The notes beneath the pieces are model-generated. The model did not search any database. It had not been told where the DNA came from and saw only the letters and a program-made list of their open reading frames with translations. The position numbers and the translations under genes are program-made. Source: UBA11872 sp965198285 (GTDB lineage Bacteria; Chloroflexota; UBA11872). From it: a DNA stretch of 64,000 nt. Below, piece by piece: positions 34,217 through 42,545 of this stretch; position 1 is the stretch's first letter, and every line of letters begins with the position of its first letter. The stretch is taken from the NCBI GenBank assembly GCA_965198285.1, contig OZ240251.1, positions 3,596,001 to 3,660,000 on the forward strand. The letters are read 5' to 3'.

Positions 34217-34552
34217 ATGGCTGATCCCGCAGCGGTATTCCAACGACACTGGGACGCGGTCCAGTCCGGCGATTTCGACGCCATCGCCGCCGACTACGCG
34301 GCTGATGCCCGGCTGATGCAGCCCGATCAGGTGCACATCGGACACGATGGCTGCCACGCATTCTTCGAAGCGCTCTTCGCCGACCTCGTCGGCTTCCAGG
34401 CCCGCCAGGAATCCGTCACCGTCGCCGGCGACACCGTCCTGCTCACCTGGTCGGGTACGCATTCGGACGGACGCACGGCGGAGGGCGTCGACACGTTCGC
34501 AATTAGCGACGACCTGATCGACGTGCAGACGCTCGTCTACCAGATTCGCTAG
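34217..34552 (+). CDS. SnoaL-like / NTF2-superfamily protein
   Basis: 111 residues. FQRHWDAVQSGDFDAIAADYAADARLM is the typical N-terminal helix pair of SnoaL-like polyketide-cyclase/ketosteroid-isomerase-like proteins, followed by short strands (VTVAGDTVLLTWSG; AISDDLIDVQTLVYQI) that build the cone-shaped sheet. Members may be enzymes or binding proteins; the active-site residues are too variable to predict a reaction. It stands alone, 119 bases after the Cache gene. Confidence 0.8.
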   Translation: MADPAAVFQRHWDAVQSGDFDAIAADYAADARLMQPDQVHIGHDGCHAFFEALFADLVGFQARQESVTVAGDTVLLTWSGTHSDGRTAEGVDTFAISDDLIDVQTLVYQIR

Positions 34553-34623
34553 GCGGCACGACACCGCGAGCCGAAGGGCAGGGCTACACTTAGGCTCTGA
34601 CAGACCGCATCCAGGAGCGGACC

Positions 34624-35208
34624 GTGACTGTCGACGACGCGCAACGGGCGAGGGTGCGGGCCGAACTTCCCGAAGTTGAGCTGATTGAGGACTCCGAGCT
34701 ACAGGCCAGAGTCGTTGAGGCCTGGGCGCTGGCCCTGTCCCAAAGCTCCTTCAGCGCGGTTTCCGACATTCGAGGGTCCGGCAATCCCGATACCCCGCCG
34801 CTGAAGGAAGGGACCCAGACCGACCACATCCGGGGCGTTACCCGCCTGGCCGTGGCCATCGCCGACGAGCTTGGCGGGCACTTCCCCGGCCTCGACATCG
34901 ACCGCGACCTGCTGATCGCGGCGGCGCTCTGCCACGACGTCGGCAAGCCCTGGGAGTTCGACCCCGAGAATCAAGCCCGCTGGGCAGCGCAGCGCGGCCG
35001 AACCGGCCGGCCCTCGATACGGCACCCCGGCTACGGCGTACACATCTGCCTGACGGTCGGCCTGCCCGAGGAAGTGGCCCACGTCGCCGGCGGGCACTCC
35101 GCCGAAGGTGAACTGATTCAACGCAGCCTGACCAACCAGATCGTCCATCAGGCCGACTACGCCTTCTGGGGCGTGTTGCGGGCCGGCGGGCAGTTGGTGG
35201 AGGACTAG
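34624..35208 (+). CDS. HD-domain phosphohydrolase
   Basis: 194 residues from GTG 34624. DHIRGVTRLAVAIADEL and LICHDVGK-like ALCHDVGKPWEF near residue 104 supply the metal-binding His and the His-Asp pair; HPGYGVHICL and VAGGHSAEGE provide further His residues. The domain fold is the HD hydrolase superfamily, which acts on phosphomonoesters or nucleotides. Roughly the first 60 residues lack a recognised domain. The stop overlaps that of the convergent gene at 35205 by four bases. Confidence 0.85.
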   Translation: MTVDDAQRARVRAELPEVELIEDSELQARVVEAWALALSQSSFSAVSDIRGSGNPDTPPLKEGTQTDHIRGVTRLAVAIADELGGHFPGLDIDRDLLIAAALCHDVGKPWEFDPENQARWAAQRGRTGRPSIRHPGYGVHICLTVGLPEEVAHVAGGHSAEGELIQRSLTNQIVHQADYAFWGVLRAGGQLVED

Positions 35209-35780
35209 GGAGCGGCTATCGCGGGCGTGATCCGCAGTCGCTGATCGCCGTTGCGAACAACCTCGCCGGCAAGCCCCGCGACGTCGGAACCAGTCAAGTC
35301 AAACGTGAATCGCCCGGCTATTTCGACTCGCGGCTGGCGCTGCTCCACGTCAAAGACCCCCAGGCGCACGTCGGTCCCTTGCACGCGCAGTTCGGGTCCA
35401 GCGCGCGTGTAAGTCACCGTGCCGTCGGCCTGAATCTCGTTCTCGACCGTCTCCTTCGGATCGAGCCGCAGCACATAGCCGTCGAACATGATCCGCAGTT
35501 CGACTCGGTCACTGTCGATCACGCGGCGGACCGTGGCTGTCCCCCCGCTACCATCAACGACCTGCGTTCCTTCCAGTTCGGCGACGCGCGGGCGCAGCTC
35601 CTGCTCGATGACGCCTGACACGAATATGCGCATGAGCCGCGCCGCCTGCTCCTCCGGCGGAGGCGTCGGCGCAACCGGCGCCAGGGTCGGGGACTCCTCG
35701 TCCACGTCGATAGAGATCACGACGATGGCCGCGGCAATCAGGACCGAAGCTAGGCCCAGCAAGAGCTGGTTTCGACTCAC
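35205..35780 (-). CDS. hypothetical membrane-anchored protein
   Basis: 191 residues with an N-terminal signal anchor (LLLGLASVLIAAAIVVIS), a Pro/Thr linker (TLAPVAPTPPPEEQ) and a beta-rich extracytoplasmic domain. The start overlaps the stop of the ArsC-like gene as ATGA, so the two are co-translated. Alternating hydrophobic strands (VELRIMFDGYVLRLD; TVTYTRAGPELRVQG; RFTFDLTGS) suggest a DUF4230-like or similar beta sandwich, but I recognise no family with confidence. Confidence 0.65.
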   Translation of the reverse strand: MSRNQLLLGLASVLIAAAIVVISIDVDEESPTLAPVAPTPPPEEQAARLMRIFVSGVIEQELRPRVAELEGTQVVDGSGGTATVRRVIDSDRVELRIMFDGYVLRLDPKETVENEIQADGTVTYTRAGPELRVQGTDVRLGVFDVEQRQPRVEIAGRFTFDLTGSDVAGLAGEVVRNGDQRLRITPAIAAP

Positions 35781-36256
35781 CCCGGCGAGTCCGGCGCCAA
35801 CTCGGCGACCAGCGCCTGCACACGGCCCGCAATGTCGTCACGAACGCGCCGAACCACCGCAATCGGCTGCCCCGACGGGTCGTCCACCAACCAGTCCCGG
35901 TACTCCGTACCCGGAACCAGCGGACAGGTATCGCCGCAGCCCATCGTGATGCAGACGTCGGCCGCGGCCACATCGGGGGTGGCCAGGCGCGAGGGCGTAG
36001 CGTCGCTGATGTCGATGCCGATCTCGCGCATGGCCTCAACCGCCAGCGGGTTGACTCGCTCGCCCGGGACGGTCCCGGCGGACATGACGTTCACCCGGCC
36101 GGCGGCGGCCGCGCCCAGCAGGCCGGCGGCCATCTGGCTGCGCCCGGCGTTATGCACGCAGACGAAGATGACCGAAGGAGTTGGCGCGTCCGGTGTGGCG
36201 CACTCGCGGGATGCAGACACGGACTTCACCGTGGTGGCATGTAGCCCCGCCATCAT
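35777..36256 (-). CDS. low-molecular-weight phosphatase / arsenate reductase family (ArsC-like)
   Basis: 159 residues from ATG 36256 (a second Met is next). The P-loop is FVCVHNAGRSQMAAG, with Cys33 as nucleophile and Arg39; classical thioredoxin-linked ArsC has CTHNSARS at this point. MSAGTVPGERVNPLAVEAMREIGIDI is the family's second block, and MGCGDTCPLVPG carries two cysteines that could be the resolving pair of the Trx-coupled enzyme. This fits arsenate reductase, which reduces As(V) to As(III). No ars operon surrounds it; it is coupled instead to a membrane-anchored protein of unknown role. Confidence 0.83.
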   Translation of the reverse strand: MMAGLHATTVKSVSASRECATPDAPTPSVIFVCVHNAGRSQMAAGLLGAAAAGRVNVMSAGTVPGERVNPLAVEAMREIGIDISDATPSRLATPDVAAADVCITMGCGDTCPLVPGTEYRDWLVDDPSGQPIAVVRRVRDDIAGRVQALVAELAPDSPG

Positions 36257-36312
36257 AGGCGCGTCGCCGAGCGACCCGGCGCACCGTCCGACAGCCGGCG
36301 AGGCATTGGGCT

Positions 36313-37455
36313 CTAGTAGTGAACGACCACCCGGGTGCCGTGGTCGCAGAAGTCCCAGGCCCAACTGGAATCGTGCAGCCGCAGGTTCACGCAGCCCGCG
36401 CTGCGCGCGGTGCCGAACTCGGCATGCCAATAGGCGTAGTGGAAGCCGATCCAGCTTTCCGTGAAATACTGGATGTGCTGCACGTCGTCCAGGTTATAGA
36501 CCGCCTGCGTGCTGCCGTTGGAGATCATGCGCGCGCGCGGGACGCGCACGAAAACACGGTAGCGCCCGGAGGGGGTGAAGTCCGGGTAGACACCGGTTGA
36601 CGTGGCGGCCAGGCGCACCGGCTCATCCCCGTCGAAGAACGTCACGACCTGGCGCGTGAGGTCCACTTTGGCCTGTCGGTCGGTCGGCGGCCCGTACACC
36701 GGATCCAGCGCCGCAAGGTCCACCACAGGGGCATGCCGAGCCTGGGCGGCTGAGCCTGTGGGTAACCGCAGCCGCTCCGCCTCCATGAGGCCCAGGCGCA
36801 AGTCGGTCACGCGGCCGCCGCTTTCAGACAGCACCGCCCGCTCGAACACCTGCCAGAGCCCCCCGGCGCCGACCACGGCCGGCGCCAGCGGATATCCAAA
36901 CCGGTAAACGCCGCCGTTCTCGCGGTGATACGGCCAAACGGCCGGATGCACGCCATGGCCGGTCTTCGCAAAGAAATGGGCGGATTCAGCCTCGGACTGG
37001 GAATCGAAGGAACGGCCGACATAGGGACGTCCCAGGTTCACGGGAACCACCCCCAGCGGATCGGGCGAGGTCGGCGCCAGCGCCAGCGCGCCTCGCTCGA
37101 AGTACTGCACGCGGCGGCGGCCGACGAGCAGTTGCTCGGTTATCGGCCAGCCCAGACCGTCCTCGCGGCCGTATTGCAGCCACCAGGCCAGAATCGGCCC
37201 GCCGAGGTGATGGCCGGTTTCGCGCAGATAGATGGCCGGAACCGGAACCTCGGGAGTCGCCGGATCGGCTCGGACGACGCCGGTTCCAGCGCCCACGGCG
37301 GCGCCAACAGCGCACGAGAGGCGGGCCAGAAACGCCCGGCGGGAACTGCGATGGCTTTGGGTCAACGCTTGGCGTGAGACGGAAATACGCTCCTCGGAGC
37401 CCGGCCTCCCTCGGACTCGCCACAGTGGCTCAACCGCCACGCGGTGACCTTCCAT
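36313..37455 (-). CDS. Tat-type exported L,D-transpeptidase (YkuD domain)
   Basis: 380 residues. RRAFLARLSCAVGAAVGAG near residues 39-57 is a twin-arginine-like signal; the annotated ATG at 37455 makes a long n-region and a later start (GTG-encoded VSRQALTQSH near residue 26) is possible. Residues about 75-240 are a repeat-rich domain of the LGFP-like kind (GWPITEQLL, RFGYPLAPAV). The YkuD domain occupies about 255-380: HYAYWHAEFGTARSAGCVNL has the conserved His and the catalytic Cys. Such enzymes make 3-3 peptidoglycan cross-links or attach proteins to the wall, so the cell is likely to have a peptidoglycan layer. Confidence 0.88.
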   Translation of the reverse strand: MEGHRVAVEPLWRVRGRPGSEERISVSRQALTQSHRSSRRAFLARLSCAVGAAVGAGTGVVRADPATPEVPVPAIYLRETGHHLGGPILAWWLQYGREDGLGWPITEQLLVGRRRVQYFERGALALAPTSPDPLGVVPVNLGRPYVGRSFDSQSEAESAHFFAKTGHGVHPAVWPYHRENGGVYRFGYPLAPAVVGAGGLWQVFERAVLSESGGRVTDLRLGLMEAERLRLPTGSAAQARHAPVVDLAALDPVYGPPTDRQAKVDLTRQVVTFFDGDEPVRLAATSTGVYPDFTPSGRYRVFVRVPRARMISNGSTQAVYNLDDVQHIQYFTESWIGFHYAYWHAEFGTARSAGCVNLRLHDSSWAWDFCDHGTRVVVHY

Positions 37456-37488
37456 GTTAGGGCATAGGCGCGTCGGCGCAATTCTCGC

Positions 37489-38871
37489 TCAGCCGAACCT
37501 GTAGCCGTACACGCTGGCCCGCGCCGCCGTGACGTGCAGGCGCACCCGACGGCCTCGCAAGGCCCCCAGCGAATCGCCCGTGTCCCAACAAACCTGCGCC
37601 TCGATCGCGTCACGCTCAATGGGCACGGCCTCCTCATGCCCGAACCCCTCTAGCGCCCCGCCATGCTCGTTCAGCACCGCCACCCGCACGTCCCCGAACT
37701 CCGCGTCCACGTTCAAGCTCAGACTGTCGCCGCTCACGACCGCCGCTTCCGTCACGAACTCCCCGCCGTCCTGCCCCGCCGTCAGCGCCGCCCAGCGGTC
37801 GCGCTGGAACTCCAACAGCCCAATGCGGCACCGCGCCGGCTGCATCCGGTAGCGCCGGCCGCCATGCGCCGTGCCCCGCCCGCAAAACGGCACCAGCATC
37901 CGGTCCCCCACCACCAGCGGGTCGTTGCTGGCTGGAAACACCCACATGTCATCCCAGGCGCCCTCGGTTCCGCGGTCCAGCCACGGCGTCCGTTCCAGCC
38001 GCTGCCAGTGATCCCCGTCGCGGCTCACCACCAACTCCGTGTGCAGCCGTTCCACAAACCGGTCGTAGAACTCCAGGTATCCCAGGTAGCCGTTCCCGGC
38101 CGTCATGGGATACATGCTGTAGAACTCCGTGTCAGGGAAATCGGCGTCGTCCGGCCGCATCAGGATGTCGGGACCCGACCACTCACGCAGGTCCGGGCTC
38201 CGCCAGCGCTCCACGCTTCGAATTCGCGGGACGGGCGGGTCCCAATGGAAGTCCCGTTCCCCGTGCGCGCGCCTTGACGTGACCCAATACTCCCCGCGCC
38301 GGTCGTCGTAGATGCAATGAAACCGGTCACCGGTCTCGGTCAGAAACGGCTCGCCGCGCCAGGTCCAATGCACCCCGTCCGGACTCGTGAGGTCAAAGAA
38401 CGCATGCCGCCGAATCGCCTGAACCCGCGCATAAATCACCATCCGGTAACGCTCGTCGGCCGGCGCGTCCGGCTCCATGAACACCCGCGGGCTGTCCAGG
38501 TAATCCCACGGCGCGCTCTCACGCATCATCCAGCAGATGTTGTTCGCGCGGCTGCCGTCCCACTCAAACAGCCCCAGTTCCGGCTTGTCCCAGGTCACGC
38601 CGTCGCTTGAGGTGGCGTAGCAAACCGGCGTGTCCAGCGGTTCCGGGCGGTCGGGATTCCACGCCTCATACCAGAGCTTGAAGAGCCTCGTGGCCGGGTC
38701 GTAATGCGCCGTACCCCACGTCGCCACCGACGTGCCTTCCCAGGGTTCGGTGGGCGACAGCACCGGCGCCATCTGCACCCGCGCCGGCCGGTTCCAGGTC
38801 CGGCGCATGTGCACCACCGTCTGGAGTTCCCAGGGGTGACAGAAGAGATGCAGCGAAGGGTCGTACGGCAT
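37489..38871 (-). CDS. glycoside-hydrolase-like five-bladed beta-propeller protein
   Basis: 460 residues without signal peptide. Repeated patterns such as FKLWYEAWNPDR, CYATSSDGVTWDKPELGL, YRMVIYARVQ, FFDLTSPDGVHWTW and VVSRDGDHWQRL recur with spacing of about 60-70 residues, the layout of the GH32/GH43/GH130-like five-bladed propeller. A C-terminal beta domain (GDSLSLNVDAEFGDVRVAVL) resembles the GH32 C-terminal sandwich. A sucrose/fructan or arabinoside-type activity cannot be decided; the acidic catalytic residues are not identified with certainty. Confidence 0.72.
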   Translation of the reverse strand: MPYDPSLHLFCHPWELQTVVHMRRTWNRPARVQMAPVLSPTEPWEGTSVATWGTAHYDPATRLFKLWYEAWNPDRPEPLDTPVCYATSSDGVTWDKPELGLFEWDGSRANNICWMMRESAPWDYLDSPRVFMEPDAPADERYRMVIYARVQAIRRHAFFDLTSPDGVHWTWRGEPFLTETGDRFHCIYDDRRGEYWVTSRRAHGERDFHWDPPVPRIRSVERWRSPDLREWSGPDILMRPDDADFPDTEFYSMYPMTAGNGYLGYLEFYDRFVERLHTELVVSRDGDHWQRLERTPWLDRGTEGAWDDMWVFPASNDPLVVGDRMLVPFCGRGTAHGGRRYRMQPARCRIGLLEFQRDRWAALTAGQDGGEFVTEAAVVSGDSLSLNVDAEFGDVRVAVLNEHGGALEGFGHEEAVPIERDAIEAQVCWDTGDSLGALRGRRVRLHVTAARASVYGYRFG

Positions 38872-38938
38872 AACTGATCCTCGCGACCGTGGACCGCCCC
38901 GCCAGCATACGCAGCCGCGCCCGGCGGCCGCACCTGGA

Positions 38939-39673
38939 TCAGCGCTGCTGGATCGCAGCCGGCAGCAAAACCAGCTCGGGCACGTACGCTCGCGGCGGCA
39001 GCGAGGTCACAAACAGCACCGCCTCGGCCACGTCCTCTGGCTGTAGGGCGTTGGCGATCATCTCGGGCGGCGTCGGCGCCGGTCGACGGTTGATCATGGG
39101 CGTCTCGGTGAGGCCCGGGAAGAGCACCGTCGCCCGGATTCCGTTCCCGGCCTCTTCATGCATCATCCCGTGCACGAACCCGGCTTCCGCGTGCTTGGTG
39201 CTCTGGTACGCCACGCCCGACATGTCGGGCAGCTGGACCGCGGCCGATGAAATCACTACCAGGCGCGCGCCAGCTTCGCGCAGCGCCGGCAGCGCCGCCT
39301 GCGTCACGTCATACAGGCCCCACAGGTTCGTGCGCTGCATCAACTCCCAATCCGAGGGACTCAGCCGCTCCAGCGCCCGACCCGGGATATTCCAGCCGGT
39401 GGCATAGACCAGGATGTCCAGCCCGCCCAGTGCATCCAGGATCGACCCCACCGAAGCCCGCGCCGCCGCCGCATCCTGCACGTCCACCGGAATCGCCACG
39501 CCGCTGCGTCCCATCGCCTGAATCTCGCCCGCGACCTGCTCCAGCGCGTCCTCGCTTCGCGCCAGCACCGCCACGTCAGCGCCGGCGCCGGCCAGCGCCA
39601 GGGCCGTGGCCCGGCCCATGCCGCTGCTGGCCCCATAGACCGCCGCGCGCCGCCCGGCGTGACTTTCGCTCAC
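38939..39673 (-). CDS. SDR-family oxidoreductase
   Basis: 244 residues. YGASSGMGRATALAL is the nucleotide-binding loop, LVYATGWN replaces the usual NNAG, and ISSAAVQLPDM with AYQSTKHAEAGF supplies Ser, Tyr and Lys of the active site. The NNAG-to-YATG change is seen in some divergent SDRs. It ends upstream of the GH-like gene with a 67-base gap and starts seven bases from the end of the DUF6159 gene on the same strand, so these are likely co-transcribed. Confidence 0.87.
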   Translation of the reverse strand: MSESHAGRRAAVYGASSGMGRATALALAGAGADVAVLARSEDALEQVAGEIQAMGRSGVAIPVDVQDAAAARASVGSILDALGGLDILVYATGWNIPGRALERLSPSDWELMQRTNLWGLYDVTQAALPALREAGARLVVISSAAVQLPDMSGVAYQSTKHAEAGFVHGMMHEEAGNGIRATVLFPGLTETPMINRRPAPTPPEMIANALQPEDVAEAVLFVTSLPPRAYVPELVLLPAAIQQR

Positions 39674-39679
39674 TGGCGC

Positions 39680-40531
39680 TTAAAAGCCGCGCTGCATGCC
39701 GCGCCCGGGTCCGTAGGCGCTTTCCAGCGTGCTTCGCTCGAAGCCCTCGCCCACGCGCCCGTCAGCCACATATCCGTACAGCGCCGCCTTGAAAATCGCC
39801 TCCAGCGTCGAGACCGTCGCGATAGCCAGCCCCACCGTCACCACGCCAACCACCAGCCCGGCCATCGGCGACAGCGAAGCCACCAGGATGGCTGGCACCA
39901 GCCCGATCAGCGCGGCCACGAATCCAACAATGCCGAACCCGAAGTTCGCCACCACCTGCTCGCCCCAGGTCCGCTTGAACAGGGAACTCGACCGCTTGAT
40001 GGCGCTGATCGGACCCGTCTGCTCAGCCACAAGCACCGGCACCACGAAGAACGTCAGATAGGCCCACACGCCGCCAACGACCGAAAGCGCGATCTGCCCC
40101 ACGAAGTTGTCGCGCGACTGACTGCGCAGGATTTGCAGGATCAGACCGACGGTGGCCGAAATCAGCGCCCAGCCGGCGATCTGCGGCAGGCGTGAGTTGG
40201 CCAGACGGAACCCGTCGCCCAGCGTCGGCGTGCCGCCGGCCAGCCGGACCATGGCGGCCCCGACGAGCGCGGCGTTGAAGTAGATGATCACGAACGCCAG
40301 CAGGAAGTAGGTGATCCCCAGCAGCACGATGTCGGCCTCGGCGAGTCCCGCCGACTCCGATCCCAGCCGGTCGATCGTTCCAAAGCCCGCCCCCACGCCG
40401 GTAAGCAGGGCGGCCAGAATCACCAGCGCCACCCCCGACATCATCGGAAACACGATCAGCTTGCGATCGCTCTGCAAAACGCCCCAGCTCATCTTCGTGA
40501 GCTGCCAGGTCCGTCCAATCGTCGCGAACAT
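39680..40531 (-). CDS. DUF6159-family polytopic membrane protein
   Basis: 283 residues with about six membrane helices. MFATIGRTWQLTKMSWGVLQ followed by DRKLIVFPMMSGVA is the typical N-terminus of the DUF6159 family. GDGFRLANSRLPQIAGW and SSSLFKRTWGEQVVANFGFG are further conserved loops. No function has been established for the family; it is widespread in Chloroflexi, Actinobacteria and Archaea. The C-terminus ends in a Gly/Arg-rich tail (GPGRGMQRGF). Confidence 0.8.
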   Translation of the reverse strand: MFATIGRTWQLTKMSWGVLQSDRKLIVFPMMSGVALVILAALLTGVGAGFGTIDRLGSESAGLAEADIVLLGITYFLLAFVIIYFNAALVGAAMVRLAGGTPTLGDGFRLANSRLPQIAGWALISATVGLILQILRSQSRDNFVGQIALSVVGGVWAYLTFFVVPVLVAEQTGPISAIKRSSSLFKRTWGEQVVANFGFGIVGFVAALIGLVPAILVASLSPMAGLVVGVVTVGLAIATVSTLEAIFKAALYGYVADGRVGEGFERSTLESAYGPGRGMQRGF

Positions 40532-40649
40532 TCGTTCTTCCCTCGGGGTGTCGGCGCTAACCGCTCAAGAATAGACGCCAAGCCAGCCCCACGCGATAGG
40601 TAGCCCTACGCCTCAGTGTCGGCCACGGCGCTCCCGCGGCCGATGCGTA

Positions 40650-42122
40650 CTACAGGCCGGTGATTTCTAAGGTGGCGACCCTGTGGTCCGCCAGGTCCAC
40701 TCGCCGCACCGCGTGATTGTTGGTATCCGCCACAAACAGCACGCCATCAACTAGCGACAACCCTCCCGGCTCATGAAACCGGGCCTCAGCCAACCCACCG
40801 TCCGCATCGCCGTGCGCCGTGTCCCCGGCCAGCGTCGTAATCAGCCGCTGCACCGGCTCAACGACCTTGATCTTGTTGTTGTACGTATCGGCGATGAACA
40901 CACCCTCGGCCCCCGCCGCAACACCCAAGGGATGCTGCAACCGAACCGACGTCCCCTGTCCGTCCACATCGCCAAAGTCGAACAGCCCGACCCCCGCGAT
41001 CGTCCCGGCGTCGCCTCGACCGTCCAGCGGCAGCGTCCGAATCGCGCTCGTCTCGCTATCAGCCACCAGCAGACGGTCGCCGTGTACCGCCAAACCGCTC
41101 GGCTGCGCCAGCTGCGCGTTGTCCAGCGGACCGTCCTGCAGGTTCTCGATCCCCGAGCCCGCATAGGGACCAACCATCCCGTTGGCCGGGTCCAGCACCC
41201 AGATCTGGTGCATGCCCGCCATGGCAATGAACAGCCGTCCGTCGTGCCACGCCAGGGCCCACGGCGAGGCCAGCTCGGCCGCAAGCGCCGGGTGCGGGCC
41301 GGGCGCCGGGTGACCGCGCGCCCCCGTCCCCGCCACCGTCAACACCTCGCCTGATACGAGATCGATCCGCCGAATCCGATGGTTCTCCGTATCCGCCACG
41401 TACAGGTCGTCGCCAACCACCGCCAGCCCCTGCGGATACGTGAACCGCGCCTCCGACGCCGAACCGTCCCGGTGCCCCTCCGCCGACGATCCAAACACCC
41501 GCCGCACCACGCCGTCGTGGTCCATCTCAACAATGCGATGGTGGCCCGAGTCGCTTACGTAAAGGCGCTTCGCGCTCGCCAGCACCTTCCCCGGAAACGC
41601 CAGCCCCGTGTCCGAGTCCGGCGCATGCTCCAGCACGTCCAGCGGAGCGTCCGTCACGACGCCGCTCCCCCGGTGCTCGCCCAGGATGCGGCTCACAGCC
41701 CGATCCAGCGCCTCGAACGGCGCCTCACCCGAATGAAACCCGATCACGTGCCCCAGCGGGTCCACAAACACCATCGTGGGCCAGGCCCGCACGCCGTAGG
41801 TCTGCCAGATCTGGAAGTCCCGGTCGTTCACCACCGGATGTTCCAGCCGGTGCCGCCGCGCCGCGTAGCGCACGTTGAACGTCTCGCGCTCCGCCGGGAA
41901 CTTGGGCGTGTGCACGCCCACCACCGCCAGCGCCGGACCGTGCTTCTCCTCAAGTTTCCGCAACTGCGGAAATAGTTGCAGGCAGTTAATTCAGCAGAAG
42001 GTCCAGAAGTCCAGGATCACCAGCCGGCCCTGCAAGTCCGCCATGCGAACCGGCCGCCGCGTATTGGCCCACTCCAGCCCCTCCGGAAACTCCGGCGCCG
42101 GAATCGGCGTCTGCGTCGCCAT
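40650..42122 (-). CDS. probable selenoprotein: thioredoxin-like domain with NHL repeats, UGA read as selenocysteine
   Basis: Read through one in-frame UGA, the gene gives 490 residues from ATG 42122 (GGAG five bases upstream). Residues 1-150 are a thioredoxin-like domain of the NHLRC2 type: PEFPEGLEWANTRRPVRMADL, then VILDFWTFC-U44-INCLQLFP, GVHTPKF, VVNDRDFQIWQTYGVRAWPT. The UGA (41993-41991) stands exactly where relatives have the second Cys of CCINC, that is the first Cys of the redox CxxC. Residues about 180-490 contain NHL beta-propeller repeats (YVSDSGHHRIVEMD, YVADTENHRIRRID, FIADTYNNKIKVV, FVADTNNHAVRRVD). Frame and sequence quality are uninterrupted on both sides, so a decayed gene is unlikely. 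If the UGA were a stop, translation would have to begin at about 41963 and lose the redox centre. The enzyme would be cytoplasmic. Confidence 0.85.
41955..41993 (-). promoter_or_regulatory. UGA codon and candidate bacterial SECIS hairpin
   Basis: On the coding strand the UGA is followed by 18 bases and then a perfect hairpin, TTTCCGC-AGTT-GCGGAAA (41972-41955): seven pairs with a four-base loop AGTT; an alternative six-pair stem GCAACT/AGTTGC overlaps it. The loop G is 27 bases after the UGA. Published bacterial SECIS rules ask for a small apical loop with a G in its first two positions about 16-37 bases behind the UGA, and this meets both. It lies inside the coding sequence, as bacterial SECIS elements do. 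It would bind SelB. Confidence 0.72.
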
Positions 42123-42185
42123 ACGCGCTCCAATCAGTAATCAACCAGTCTGGCACGCCCCACCGCTCCAGGCTTGCAACCGCCG

Positions 42186-42218
42186 GGGGCCGCGCGACCT
42201 AACCGTGCGCGCGGCCCC
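42186..42218. terminator. perfect 11-bp inverted repeat between the selenoprotein gene and a small upstream gene
   Basis: GGGGCCGCGCG at 42186-42196 and its exact complement at 42208-42218 flank an 11-base spacer. All pairs are G:C. No T-run is seen on either side. It lies 24 bases after the stop of the 32-aa gene (minus strand) and 64 bases before the selenoprotein start, so it may end the short transcript or modulate read-through into the selenoprotein gene. Confidence 0.4.
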
Positions 42219-42242
42219 GCGTGTTGACTCAGGTGGCGGTCG

Positions 42243-42341
42243 TTAGACGTCCGCGTCGCGATGGGCGTGATGCCGCCAAACGGCGAACGGAACAATCACC
42301 GCCACCAGAACAACCAGCGCAAACAACACCGTGCGCTTCAT
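42243..42341 (-). CDS. 32-aa single-TM peptide
   Basis: ATG 42341 is preceded by GGAGG at seven bases. The product is MKRTVLFALVVLVAVIVPFA followed by VWRHHAHRDADV and stop: a positively charged start, one membrane helix and a His/Asp-rich tail (HHAHRDAD) that could bind metal. It is upstream of and on the same strand as the probable selenoprotein. Too short for a confident family call; the strong ribosome-binding site and classical helix make it credible. Confidence 0.45.
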   Translation of the reverse strand: MKRTVLFALVVLVAVIVPFAVWRHHAHRDADV

Positions 42342-42545
42342 CGGGCCTCCTTCCACTACTTCCACACAACTCCGGGCCAGGCCCTCGCCCGACCCTCTAC
42401 CTTCACCGTAGGCCGATCCACCCCCCTGTCAGTCAGATTCACAACCATCCCGCTCCGTCATCTCGGCGTCTTCCGCCCGGTCTCCACTTCCTCGACCTCG
42501 CCCCACCCGCGCCATCCTGACCCTACCCACAGCGAGGCACACCGG

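Noticed and set aside
41961..41963. Internal TTG as the true start of the thioredoxin/NHL protein, making the UGA an ordinary stop of something else
   Set aside because: Upstream codons 1-43 read as a well-conserved thioredoxin N-terminus ending DFWTFC, with its own ribosome-binding site. Starting at 41963 would remove the redox centre and first strands.
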